Shown here piece after piece: positions 37,040-46,156 of a DNA stretch of 64,000 nt. The notes beneath the pieces are model-generated. The model saw nothing but the letters and a program-made list of their open reading frames with translations. It ran no database searches and was not told where the DNA came from. The position numbers were made by a program, and so were the translations under genes. The number at the start of each line of letters is the position of its first letter. Within the stretch, counting starts at the first letter, position 1. Source of the stretch: SKPS01 sp964469215 (GTDB lineage Bacteria; Bacteroidota; Bacteroidia; Bacteroidales; SKPS01); contig CAYXYB010000008.1 in assembly GCA_964469215.1 (NCBI GenBank), positions 41,982 through 105,981 of the forward strand, written 5' to 3'.

Positions 37040-37537
37040 TTATCCGATGTGCTTTTCTATTTCATACAGAATTTTCTCTGCATCAATAGGTTTCCTGATA
37101 AAACCCCTTACCGGGAACCAGTGTGACTTTCCCTGGTCGTCCATATAATCAATACCGGCGGTATTGTCAACCACATTTTTTACCAGTATAACTCTTAAAT
37201 CCTTGAAATCCGGATTTTTGCGGTATTCTCTTGCCATCTCCTGAACACTCGATTTGGAGGTCATTAGAATATCGATTGAAGACTGAATAAGGAAAGGGAT
37301 CTCTTTAAACTCATCACTGGAGAGCATCTGCCTTGCAAGTTCAAAACCTTCATAAGGTGTCGTCATCATAACGTCAAGAATTGCCAGGTCGGGCTTTTCA
37401 TCCCTGAGCATTTCAATGCCCTCTTTACTGTTGATGGCAGTTATTACATTGTAACCTTTTGATTTAAGAATGGTCCTGAGGGTGAGTAGAATATCTTCAT
37501 CATCATCAACAAGAAGGATTTTTTTTGTGTTTTCCAT
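37040..37537 (-). CDS. Stand-alone response regulator receiver protein
   Basis: A protein of 165 residues with one receiver domain and no output domain: acidic pocket L-L-V-D-D-D-E-D, phospho-acceptor Asp in L-A-I-L-D-V-M-M-T, and the conserved Lys in F-I-R-K-P-I-D. An insertion of about 40 residues after the beta4 strand (S-S-V-Q-E-M-A-R-E-Y-R-K-N-P and following) is characteristic of a receiver subgroup seen in anaerobic bacteria with formate or hydrogen metabolism genes (from memory, not checked). It could shuttle phosphate between the neighbouring kinases or bind a target protein. Ends at a strong terminator. Confidence 0.85.
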   Translation of the reverse strand: MENTKKILLVDDDEDILLTLRTILKSKGYNVITAINSKEGIEMLRDEKPDLAILDVMMTTPYEGFELARQMLSSDEFKEIPFLIQSSIDILMTSKSSVQEMAREYRKNPDFKDLRVILVKNVVDNTAGIDYMDDQGKSHWFPVRGFIRKPIDAEKILYEIEKHIG

Positions 37538-37647
37538 ACTATATCTTATTTGTATTTATAATATAAAGGTTTGTTTTTAAGCTTATTGCTTCAATCTATG
37601 CTTGCTGGCATATTAATATAACAAAAATCAGAATATCTTATTCCGGC

Positions 37648-38106
37648 TTACCAGGCTTCAATATATGCAGCATTGGTATAAATATCTTCAAGGCGCACTT
37701 TATGCCCCTGTTCCATTATTGCGAGTTGAAGAAATACCTCCTTCTGATTCTGATCTTCGATGGTATCAGCAAACCCCTGATACATCTGCATTGCCTCCTC
37801 CTCCTTTTTCATTGCCAGGGCAATACCTTCTGCGAACGACATATCGGAGGTGAGTGGTGGAAGTTTGGTTGATTCAGCTATCTTATAGTCTGAGGTGCTG
37901 GTTTTGAAATTTAAATTCAACGACTCGTTCATAACAAATCCTTCAAGGGTGCGCTTGTGATTCAACTCCTCTTCGGCAAGTTCACGAAAAGTTCCTTTGA
38001 GATTATCTGATACGGCTTTTAAAGAAGCGTTCAGATAGAATTCATAAGCTTCTATTTCGTTTCGGATTGCCATTTGTAAGATTTTGTGGTATTCTGAATT
38101 TTTCAT
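37648..38106 (-). CDS. Ferritin-like/rubrerythrin-domain protein without rubredoxin part
   Basis: A protein of 152 residues made of a four-helix bundle with two E-x(n)-E-x-x-H iron motifs: E-I-E-A-Y-E near 17-22 with E-E-E-L-N-H near 47, and K-E-E-E-A-M near 101 with M-E-Q-G-H near 132. That is the di-iron site of rubrerythrins and related proteins; the C-terminal rubredoxin domain is absent. A likely role is peroxide or oxygen defence, or iron handling, which would suit an operon near an oxygen-sensitive selenoenzyme. Upstream a perfect TATCTTTG (minus strand, 38183-38190) may be its -7 box. It is divergent from the zinc-ribbon gene. Confidence 0.82.
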   Translation of the reverse strand: MKNSEYHKILQMAIRNEIEAYEFYLNASLKAVSDNLKGTFRELAEEELNHKRTLEGFVMNESLNLNFKTSTSDYKIAESTKLPPLTSDMSFAEGIALAMKKEEEAMQMYQGFADTIEDQNQKEVFLQLAIMEQGHKVRLEDIYTNAAYIEAW

Positions 38107-38385
38107 CTTATTAAGTTTTGAATTATGTTTCTGTCTTTAATTGATTTTTTAATAAATATTAAAATCAAGTATGATTTGGGGACAAAGATAAAAAAACTGT
38201 ATTATAATTACGACTGAATTCTGATGGAGAATACACACTTATCTATTAAGATTAATTTTAAATTAGCCTTACTTGTTATCAATCATACCTAACTGTGAGT
38301 TTTTTTGGTTTTGTTTTCTATTTTTGCTAGTTGAATAAAAGTTCCTTTAATTAAAGGATAAGGTTACATAAAAACTTATAAACAC

Positions 38386-38790
38386 ATGGGAACCAACATA
38401 GTGCTTTCAGTAAAATGTCCGCATTGCGGAACCTCCCTTATGGATGACAGCACCATCCTGAACGGCAAACCTGGAATAAGAATCAATATTGAAACCGAAA
38501 AGGAACGCGGAGTTTTATGGTTGTGCCCAATATACAACTGTTTTACTCACAAAAGCAATATTGATCTTGCTGATGATGAAGCGGTTAAAATTTTCTGTCC
38601 TCATTGTAATAAGAGCCTCAACAGTGATATTGATTGCAAGCTTTGTGATGCATCGCTGGTGGCTTTAAATATCAACATTGGAGGCAAAGTGCATGTATGT
38701 TCAAGGAAGGGATGCATAAATCATTTTGTAGTTTTTGAGGATCTGAACGACGCAATGAGTCTTTTTTACGATAAATTCGACAATAAATAA
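38386..38790 (+). CDS. Multi-zinc-ribbon protein of unknown function upstream of formate dehydrogenase
   Basis: A protein of 134 residues with an orderly set of cysteine pairs: C-P-H-C near 11-14, L-C-P-I-Y-N-C near 45-51, C-P-H-C near 71-74, C-K-L-C near 84-87 and C-S-R-K-G-C near 107-112. This suggests two or three zinc ribbons in series with short beta-strands between. There is no signal peptide. It lies 16 bp before fdhA on the same strand, so it should be co-transcribed with it. It could be a regulator, a chaperone for the dehydrogenase, or an adaptor; I cannot assign it to a named family. Confidence 0.7.
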   Translation: MGTNIVLSVKCPHCGTSLMDDSTILNGKPGIRINIETEKERGVLWLCPIYNCFTHKSNIDLADDEAVKIFCPHCNKSLNSDIDCKLCDASLVALNINIGGKVHVCSRKGCINHFVVFEDLNDAMSLFYDKFDNK

Positions 38791-38806
38791 ATCCAAAATA
38801 AACTTT

Positions 38807-41527
38807 ATGGAAAATACAGTTAAGGTCAATATTAATGGCAAAATTCTGGAGGCCACACAGGGGAAGACAGTGCTGGATGTTGCCCGGGAGAACAACATCT
38901 ACATACCCACCCTGTGTTATCATGCCAGGACAGGGAAGGCGGGCAAATGTCGTGCATGTCTTGTTGAGGTTGAGGGTTTTCGGGGTTTAAAAGAGAGTTG
39001 TGCTCTGGAGGTCAAGGATGGTATGGCAGTTAAAACCCATACTGACCAGATCATTGAGATAAGGAAAATGATCGTTGAGCTTCATTTGTCAAATGGCGAA
39101 CACAATTGCATTGCTTGCGAGAAGAACGGTCATTGTGAATTACAGGACATGGCATATCACCTTGGCATCGAGAGGCCTGGTGTGTTGGTTGATCACGATA
39201 AGATTCCTTTGGATGTTTCATCAGAGGGTATTATAAGGGAACCCGGGAAATGTATTGAATGTGGAAGGTGTATACGTGCATGCAACAATAATGTGATGCA
39301 TGAGGTTCTTGATTTCGGCTGGCGGTCGGATCACATCAGGGTGATCTGTGACGATGACAAGCCGATGGGAGAGTCATCATGCGTGCAGTGTGGCGAATGT
39401 GTCCAGGTCTGTCCGGTAGGTGCACTTACCTTTAAAAATGCCAAAGGCAAAGGGCAGTTCTGGGAACTTGAAAAGACAAAGGTTGTCTGCACCTACTGTG
39501 GAGTTGGTTGTTCTGTAGATATGTATACCAAAGACAACAGGTATGTTTACTCGATGGGTACGGAGGATAACTGGGAGGGTTATGCCAACAGGGGTATGCT
39601 CTGTGTAAAGGGGCGTTTTGGTTTTGACTTTCTGAATCGTGAAGACAGGTTGGATACCCCGTTGATAAGGAAAAACGGAAAGCTGGAGAAAGCAGGATGG
39701 GATGAAGCTCTTGACCTGGTGGCCGGCAAATTCAGCACTATAAAGGCAGAGCATGGTCCGGGCTCAATAGGTTTCTTTACATCTGCCAGAATATCAAATG
39801 AAGAGAATTATGCACTAATGAGGTTCGCAAGGGGGGTTGTTGGCACCAACAACATCGACCATTGCGCCCGACTGTGACATAGCTCTACGGTTGCGGGACT
39901 GGCAATCACGTTAGGTTCAGGTGCTATGACAAATAGCATGCAGGAGACCGAAGATTCAGGAGTAATACTTATAACAGGCACAAACACAACCTGGAACCAT
40001 CCGGTGTTTGGGGGTATGATCAAAAAGGCTGTGTTACAGAAAGGGGTAAAGTTGATAGTTGTTGACCCCCGTGACATCGGCCTTGCAAAATATGCTGATG
40101 TTCATTTGAAACAGAACCCGGGTTCAGACAATGCATGGCTGATGGGTTTGCAGCATATAATAGTTAAAAACAATTGGCACAATAAGGAGTTTATTGAGGA
40201 GAAATGTGAGGGATGGGATGAGTATCTTCAGAGCCTTGAGTTTTACACACCCGAGAAGGTTGAGGAGATCAGTGGTATACCCCAGGAGCAGTTGTATAAG
40301 GCTGCCAAACTGTATGCTACTTCAGGACGGGGTGCAGCTTATTATGCAATGGGTATAACGCAGCACTCTCATGGAGTTGATAATGTGATGGCGATATCAA
40401 ACCTCCAGATGATCCTGGGTAACTACGGTTTACCCGGCACTGGTGTCAATCCGCTTCGTGGCCAGAACAACGTGCAGGGTGCTTGTGACATGGGTGGATT
40501 ACCAAATGTCTTCACTGGTTATCAACCTGTTATTAATGAGGATGCACGAAAGAAATTTGCAGAAGCCTGGGGGAGGAAGCCTGAAGAGATGGACGACAAG
40601 GTTGGACAGACAGTGACCACAATGGTTCAGAATGCAGGTGATTCCATCAAAGCTCTTTATATCGTTGGGGAAAACCCCATGATGTCTGACCCTAATCAGA
40701 ACCATGCAAAGAAGCAGATGCAGAAGCTAGATTTCATTGTTGTTCAGGACATCTTCCTAACGGAAACTGCCCAGATAGCCGACGTTGTATTACCGGCTTT
40801 TGCATTCGCCGAGAAGTATGGTACAATCACCAATACTGAGCGAAGGGTTCAGTTTTCAAACAAGGCTCTTATAGGCCCTTCGGGTGCAAAAAGTGATAAT
40901 GAAATTATTGCAGCTATAGCAAAGAGGATGGGTTGTGAAGACTTCCCGGAAACTGTTGATGAATTATATGCCGAGATCAGAAAGCTGACACCTTCTTATG
41001 CCGGCATTTCTTATGAGAGGATAAGGAACAGCCAAGGTCTCAGATGGCCATGTCCGACTGAAGAACATCCCGGAACACCAATACTGCATATTGGAAAGTT
41101 TGCCCGTGGCAAAGGGTTGCTTAAACCTATTGAATACAGGCCACCAGCCGAATATACGGATAAGGAATATCCGCTGGTTCTTACCACAGGCCGACTGCTG
41201 CAGCATTATCATACCGGATCAATGACAAGGCGCTCAAAGGTGCTAAATGGTATCGTTCCATCCGGGATGATAGAAATAAACACAGCAGATGCCAAGTCAC
41301 TCAATATTAAGAACGGCGAAAAAGTTAAGGTCTCATCACGTCGGGGTGCTATTGAGATACCCGCTATGGTAACTACAAAAATCAAAAAAGGGATAGTATT
41401 TATACCCTTCCATTTTGCAGAAACTGCAGCCAATATTTTAACCAATGATGCTCTTGACCCTGTAGCAAAGATCCCTGAATATAAGGTTTGTGCTGTTAAG
41501 GTCGAGAAGATTGAAGAGTGTTGCTAA
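38807..41527 (+). CDS. fdhA: Formate dehydrogenase catalytic subunit, selenocysteine-containing (UGA at codon 357)
   Basis: Two frames in the same phase, separated only by TGA at 39875-39877, form one protein of 906 residues. Order of parts: NuoG-like 2Fe-2S domain (Cys37, 48, 51, 65), His/Cys 4Fe-4S site (H-N-C-I-A-C-E-K-N-G-H-C), two ferredoxin clusters (C-I-E-C-G-R-C and C-V-Q-C-G-E-C), the molybdopterin-enzyme 4Fe-4S motif (C-T-Y-C-G-V-G-C), then Mo/W-bisPGD domains. The UGA sits in C-A-R-L-U-H-S-S-T-V-A-G-L, exactly where E. coli FdhF has its metal-ligating Sec140 in A-R-V-U-H-G-P-S-V-A-G-L. It oxidises formate to CO2 or reduces CO2, passing electrons to the NuoEF-like subunit encoded 17 bp downstream. 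A plain gene caller would split it in two. Confidence 0.93.
39875..39877 (+). other. In-frame UGA read as selenocysteine
   Basis: Codon 357 of fdhA. The frame is uninterrupted on both sides for more than 350 codons and the flanking residues match the catalytic Sec/Cys loop of formate dehydrogenases. Confidence 0.9.
39878..39907 (+). promoter_or_regulatory. Bacterial SECIS hairpin in fdhA
   Basis: Eleven bases after the UGA begins the arm GGTTGC (39889-39894), then the loop GGGACTG (39895-39901), then GCAATC (39902-39907), which pairs with the first arm with one G-U pair. In E. coli fdhF the spacing from UGA to the arm (11 bases) and the arm GGTTGC are identical as I remember that sequence, and the apical loop is G-rich likewise. 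This is the SelB-binding element. Confidence 0.85.
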
Positions 41528-41544
41528 TAAAAATAGTCAGGTAA

Positions 41545-43278
41545 ATGAATAAGGAAATAAGAAACAGAATAGAACAGATAATGGGCAGATATCCGCAAAA
41601 GGAGTCTGCATTGATGCCTGCCCTGATGGTTGTTCAGAAAGCAAACGGCAACAATCTTTCAAAGGAGGATGTTGCAGAAATTGCTGATATCATTGGAATA
41701 CCACTATCAAGAGCTTTTGGTGTTGCAACCTATTATTCAATGTTCAATGTTGAAAAAGGGGTTGGAAAATACCATCTTCAGGTCGACACCAATATCCCTG
41801 CAACCCTTATGGGGGCTTTGGATATTTACAACTATCTAAGTGAAAAGTTAGGCATTAAGCACGGAGAAACTACTCCTGACGGTCTTTTTACCCTTTCAAA
41901 GGTTGAATGTCTTGCATCCTGTGGAACATGCCCTGTGATTCAGGTAAACGATGTGTATTATGAATTGATGACAAGGGAGAAGGTGGATATTCTGATCGAC
42001 TCATTGAGCAAGGGAATAATGCCCGATCTGCCTGTGGAATACAATTACGGGTCGTTGTGTAATGTCCTGTTGAAAAACCGTGGTGTTGAAAACGCAACCT
42101 CTATAAAGGTTTACAAGGAACATGGCGGGTATAAAACCCTTGTCAAAGCTCTTAAGATGAAACCTGAAGATATTATTCAGGAGGTAAAGGACTCTCAGTT
42201 ACGCGGAAGGGGTGGTGCAGGTTTCCCGACAGGGATAAAATGGGGTTTTCTGCCAAAGAATACTGAGAAGCCTGTATATCTCATATGTAATGCAGATGAA
42301 GGTGAACCCGGAACTTTCAAAGACAGGCAGATACTTGCCTATGACCCGCATTTGTTGATTGAAGGGATGGCTATTTCAGCATACGCAATTGGCAGCAGAC
42401 TGGCTTTCATTTATATCAGAGGTGAGTTCTCATGGATTGCAGGGATTTTAGAGAAGGCCATTGAAGAGGCTAAGGCAGATGGACAGTTAACCCACATGGA
42501 AGATATAATCGTTCACCAGGGTGCCGGTTCATACGTTTGTGGTGAAGAGACTGCACTGATTGAGTCAATTGAAGGGAAGAGAGGTTTCCCGAGGATGAAA
42601 CCGCCATTCCCTGCCATTGAAGGGTTGTACCGTTGTCCAACGATAGTAAACAATGTAGAGACCCTAGCAAGTATTCCATATATCGTTGAAAATGGTGCCA
42701 ATGCCTTTAGACAATGGGGCTCCGAAGGAGGGTATGGATTTAAACTGTTCGGTGTTTCTGGTGCAGTTAACAAACCTGGTGTTTATGAGTGCCCTATGGG
42801 GATACCTTTTAGCAAGCTTATTGAGATGGCAGGAGGTATCAAAGGTAAAATGACAGGTGTTATCGTAGGTGGGCTTTCTGTACCTCTTCTAACAACTGAA
42901 GAGCTTAAGAAGGGGCCCGGATTGAAGATGGATTATGAATCATGTTTCGACTACGGAACATCTTTGGGATCCGGTGGTGTGATGGTTATCAGCGATGAAT
43001 TTTCAATACCCGAGATAGCTGTTCGTACAATGCATTTCTATAATCATGAATCGTGCGGACAGTGTACACCTTGCAGACAGGGCTCCGGAATGATGTTAAG
43101 CATCCTCCACAAGATTGTCGATGGAAAAGGTGAGAAAGGGGATATCGACAAAGTGTTGTGGCTGTGCGATAATATCAAAGGTAATACACTATGCCCAACG
43201 GGAGAAGCATACTCGTCTCCAATAAAAACAATGATCAACAAATTCAGACCTGAGTTTGAAAAGATGATAAACAATTAA
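41545..43278 (+). CDS. NADH-binding subunit of formate dehydrogenase: NuoE-like domain fused to NuoF
   Basis: A protein of 577 residues. Residues 1 to about 160 are a NuoE-type thioredoxin fold; residues from about 195 are NuoF: FMN/NADH loop R-G-R-G-G-A-G-F-P-T-G, C-N-A-D-E-G-E-P-G-T-F-K-D-R, Y-V-C-G-E-E-T-A-L, and the 4Fe-4S ligands S-C-G-Q-C-T-P-C-R with the fourth Cys in T-L-C-P-T-G. It passes electrons between FdhA and NAD(H). The NuoE cluster motif C-x4-C-x35-C-x3-C is degenerate: the first two ligands are Asp81 and Ala86, while Cys122 and Cys126 remain, so the usual 2Fe-2S cluster should be absent or altered. No C-terminal ferredoxin domain as in HydB. It lies 17 bp after fdhA in one operon. 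Confidence 0.92.
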   Translation: MNKEIRNRIEQIMGRYPQKESALMPALMVVQKANGNNLSKEDVAEIADIIGIPLSRAFGVATYYSMFNVEKGVGKYHLQVDTNIPATLMGALDIYNYLSEKLGIKHGETTPDGLFTLSKVECLASCGTCPVIQVNDVYYELMTREKVDILIDSLSKGIMPDLPVEYNYGSLCNVLLKNRGVENATSIKVYKEHGGYKTLVKALKMKPEDIIQEVKDSQLRGRGGAGFPTGIKWGFLPKNTEKPVYLICNADEGEPGTFKDRQILAYDPHLLIEGMAISAYAIGSRLAFIYIRGEFSWIAGILEKAIEEAKADGQLTHMEDIIVHQGAGSYVCGEETALIESIEGKRGFPRMKPPFPAIEGLYRCPTIVNNVETLASIPYIVENGANAFRQWGSEGGYGFKLFGVSGAVNKPGVYECPMGIPFSKLIEMAGGIKGKMTGVIVGGLSVPLLTTEELKKGPGLKMDYESCFDYGTSLGSGGVMVISDEFSIPEIAVRTMHFYNHESCGQCTPCRQGSGMMLSILHKIVDGKGEKGDIDKVLWLCDNIKGNTLCPTGEAYSSPIKTMINKFRPEFEKMINN

Positions 43279-43304
43279 ACCTTAATCAACTTAAAAAGAA
43301 ACAA

Positions 43305-44594
43305 ATGGAAACAAAAAAACAAAATCGATGGCTGGTAGCCATTATGGGTACACTATTAATGATTGTGCTGGGTACTGTTTACGCATGGAGTTTTTTCCAG
43401 AAACCCATCGTTGAGACGTACGGTTGGTCAAATTCAGGTGTAGCCTGGGCTTTTAGTGTTAACATTCTTTGCCTCGGCCTTGCTGCTGCCTGGGGTGGTA
43501 TTAACATGCCAAAATATGGGCCCACAAGACTCGCTGTTATTGGTGCTATAATGTATGGTGTTGGCTTTATGCTGGGAGCACTTGCATTCAAATTGCAGAG
43601 TTTGCCCCTGCTTATCATCGGATTCGGTATCGTTGGCGGTGCCGGTATCGGCCTTGGCTATGTTACTCCTGTAGTGTCTGCTTCAAAGTGGTTCCCCGAC
43701 AAACAGGGATTTGTAACCGGCATGGTTGTAATGGGATTTGGCCTTGGTGCTCTCATCATGTCAAAAGTCATTGCCCCTGTAGTTATGAACCTGGTTGATG
43801 GAAACCTTATCTCTACTTTCCTTTTTATAGGAATTATTCTCCTCATACTTGGCTTCTGTGCTGCTATATTCATTAAGCAACCCCCTGCCGGCTATCTGCC
43901 CGAAGGATATAATCCTCCCGCTCCTGCAGGTGGCACCTCTGCTGCTGCACCTGTTGATGTTACCGCCAAACAGGGTATCCTTACTTCAAAATTTGTGTTC
44001 ATGTGGTTGCTTCTTTTTATCAATGTTACTGCCGGTATCATGTTTATCAGCTTCCAGTCACCTTTGATGCAGGATCTCTGGTCAAAATTCAAGCCTGAAG
44101 TAGCCGGTGATGCTGCCGCTCTGGCTGCTATCGGAGGCACACTTATAGCTATCAGCTCACTTTTCAACGGTATTGGAAGGTTTTTCTGGGGTGGCCTCTC
44201 TGACAAAATTGGACGAGTTCAGGCATTCCGCATTATTTTAGGAACCCAGATCATTGTATTCCTGATTCTCCTCGTTTTGAAGAATCCTTACCTCTTTGCT
44301 GTCCTGGTTTGTTATGTTCTCCTCTGCTACGGCGGTGGATTCGGTACAATGCCATCATTTGTAAAGGATGTGTTCACAGCCAAACTGATGCCCGTTGTTT
44401 ATGGTGTTATCCTTACTGCATGGTCACTGGGTGGAGTAGTTGGCCCACAGATCGTTGCAATGATGAAGGACAAATTCCCCGAAAATGCTGCAACATACGC
44501 ATTTACCACAGGTGCTATTCTGCTTTGCCTTGGATTTCTGTTCTCACTCTTTATTACCAATAAACCAATAACCGAGCATAAAAAGTTCAAATAA
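43305..44594 (+). CDS. OFA-type MFS transporter (oxalate/formate antiporter family)
   Basis: An inner-membrane protein of 429 residues with 12 predicted helices in two halves and a central cytoplasmic loop rich in Pro and Ala (about 195-225). The start (M-G-T-L-L-M-I-V-L-G-T-V-Y-A-W-S-F-F-Q-K-P) and G-G-A-G-I-G-L-G-Y-V-T-P are hallmarks of the oxalate:formate antiporter group. Gene order, 26 bp after the NADH subunit, makes formate a likely substrate, imported for oxidation or exported after CO2 reduction. The family also moves other small monocarboxylates (lactate, pyruvate), so the substrate is inferred from context. Confidence 0.88.
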   Translation: METKKQNRWLVAIMGTLLMIVLGTVYAWSFFQKPIVETYGWSNSGVAWAFSVNILCLGLAAAWGGINMPKYGPTRLAVIGAIMYGVGFMLGALAFKLQSLPLLIIGFGIVGGAGIGLGYVTPVVSASKWFPDKQGFVTGMVVMGFGLGALIMSKVIAPVVMNLVDGNLISTFLFIGIILLILGFCAAIFIKQPPAGYLPEGYNPPAPAGGTSAAAPVDVTAKQGILTSKFVFMWLLLFINVTAGIMFISFQSPLMQDLWSKFKPEVAGDAAALAAIGGTLIAISSLFNGIGRFFWGGLSDKIGRVQAFRIILGTQIIVFLILLVLKNPYLFAVLVCYVLLCYGGGFGTMPSFVKDVFTAKLMPVVYGVILTAWSLGGVVGPQIVAMMKDKFPENAATYAFTTGAILLCLGFLFSLFITNKPITEHKKFK

Positions 44595-44617
44595 GAACAA
44601 CTCTGCCTGACAAAGAA

Positions 44618-44716
44618 GAGGCTGCAAATAGTAAGGATAACCATCCGCAAAACGTGGTAAAGTGTATGCTAAACCTATGAATTGCGGTATCAATTAACCC
44701 TATTTTTTGCAGCCTC
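44618..44716 (+). other. 99-base structured element with perfect 11-base terminal inverted repeat
   Basis: GAGGCTGCAAA (44618-44628) and TTTGCAGCCTC (44706-44716) are exact reverse complements. Nested inside are CCGCAA (44645-44650) and TTGCGG (44682-44687). The second outer arm is followed by a moderately T-rich stretch. It lies 23 bp after the transporter gene and 149 bp before the MobA fusion gene, so it may be a long-looped terminator, an attenuator or a regulatory RNA. Confidence 0.6.
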
Positions 44717-44865
44717 CCTGTTTTATGTTTTCATTAGTTCGCAAATATTCAGGTTAATCTGACCGGAAACAAAATATGTTCATGATTTGTTTAATTACTG
44801 CAGAAATGCTTTGGTGACACTACTACTTCATAATATAAAGGTTATTCCTGAATATTCAATAGCAA

Positions 44866-46020
44866 ATGATAAGTAAACCCAACTTCATAATTCTTGGTTC
44901 AACCGGCAGAAATACCGGCAAGACAGAGTTTGCGTGCAGATTGATCGAGCGTCATTCAAAGGATCATAAGATATATGGGGTTAAGGTGGTTACCATAGAC
45001 CCCGATGAAGGAAACTGCCCCAGGGGCGGAAAAGGGTGTGGGGTTTGCACCTCCCTGAAAATGAACTACGAGATCGTTGAAGAAAATCAGCTTTTACCGG
45101 GCAAAGACACTTCCAGGATGCTTGCTGCCGGTGCTTCTAAAGTGATTATGCTAAAGGTAAATCAGAATGCCCTTGAAGAGGGAATAAATGCTTTGATTGA
45201 AATAATTCCTGATGGAACTCTTACTGTTTTTGAGTCGAATTCTGTAAGAAAAGTGATTGAACCCGGGCTGTTTCTTGTAATCAAAAACCTAACGGAGAAG
45301 CACATTAAGGATAGTTGCGCTGAAGTTATGGGTTATGCTGATAAAGTGATAGATTTCAGCGAGATGAACTGGAATTTCTCCCCTGACAGGATTGAGGTTA
45401 AGGAGAGGAGATGGATAATACGCGAGGAAGCAACAGCCATTATTCTTGCCGGGGGTAAAAGCTCAAGAATGGGTGGTGGGGACAAGGCTTTATTGCCGGT
45501 AAGCGGCGTGCCTCTTGTCCGGTATATCTATAGTCAGCTGGAAGGGCATTTTGATGAGGTTCTTATAGGGGCCAACGACCCGGAGAAATATGCATTTCTC
45601 AATCTGAGGGTAATACCGGACATTGAAGCAGGTAAAGGCCCCCTAATGGGTATTTTATCATGTCTTGATGCTTCTGATAGCGAATTGAACTTCATAACAG
45701 CCTGTGATATACCTGAGATGAACATCAGGCTTATCAGAAGGATGATAAATCTGGCTTCTGATGCTGACATAGTTATGCCGGTCAGTGAGCCTGATAAATA
45801 TGAACCTTTATACGCCATGTACAGGAAATCTGTAGCCGGATTTGCACGTAAAGTGCTGGACAACAATAAACACAGAATTATCGAACTATTCAATCACGTC
45901 AGGGTTAAGTTTACCGGTTTAAATGAAGATTACTGGTACCAGAATCTTAATCTTAAGGATGACTATCACAGTTATGTAAAGAAGCGTGAAACAAGGGAAT
46001 GTAACCGAGAAGAGAATTGA
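44866..46020 (+). CDS. mobA: MobB-like P-loop domain fused to MobA (molybdenum cofactor guanylyltransferase)
   Basis: A protein of 384 residues. The N-terminal domain (1 to about 180) has a Walker A loop (G-S-T-G-R-N-T-G-K-T-E) and a cysteine cluster (C-P-R-G-G-K-G-C-G-V-C), resembling MobB-type nucleotide-binding proteins. From about 188 it is MobA: I-I-L-A-G-G-K-S-S-R-M-G, D-K-A-L-L-P, P-D-I-E-A-G-K-G-P-L-M-G-I and T-A-C-D-I-P. MobA couples GMP to molybdopterin to build the bis-MGD cofactor needed by FdhA, which explains its place in this cluster. The Cys cluster is not part of E. coli MobB, so the N-terminal domain may do more than bind GTP. Confidence 0.85.
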   Translation: MISKPNFIILGSTGRNTGKTEFACRLIERHSKDHKIYGVKVVTIDPDEGNCPRGGKGCGVCTSLKMNYEIVEENQLLPGKDTSRMLAAGASKVIMLKVNQNALEEGINALIEIIPDGTLTVFESNSVRKVIEPGLFLVIKNLTEKHIKDSCAEVMGYADKVIDFSEMNWNFSPDRIEVKERRWIIREEATAIILAGGKSSRMGGGDKALLPVSGVPLVRYIYSQLEGHFDEVLIGANDPEKYAFLNLRVIPDIEAGKGPLMGILSCLDASDSELNFITACDIPEMNIRLIRRMINLASDADIVMPVSEPDKYEPLYAMYRKSVAGFARKVLDNNKHRIIELFNHVRVKFTGLNEDYWYQNLNLKDDYHSYVKKRETRECNREEN

Positions 46021-46156
46021 CGTTTTTTTCATAACTATTAGCAAACAATTATGGAAATTGTCAGATTTTTTTTCTTCGGACATAGAATAATCGCTTAAAT
46101 TTGCCTTAATAACCATAGAAACCATAAATAAGTATAACCCATTAATTTCCAAAAAG

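Noticed and set aside
39875..39925. UGA as a real stop splitting the formate dehydrogenase into two genes
   Set aside because: The frame is kept, the flanking residues match the catalytic loop, and a SECIS hairpin follows at the standard distance.
44618..44716. Moco riboswitch or tRNA-Sec gene
   Set aside because: The nested stems do not match either known fold, and no T-loop sequence is present.
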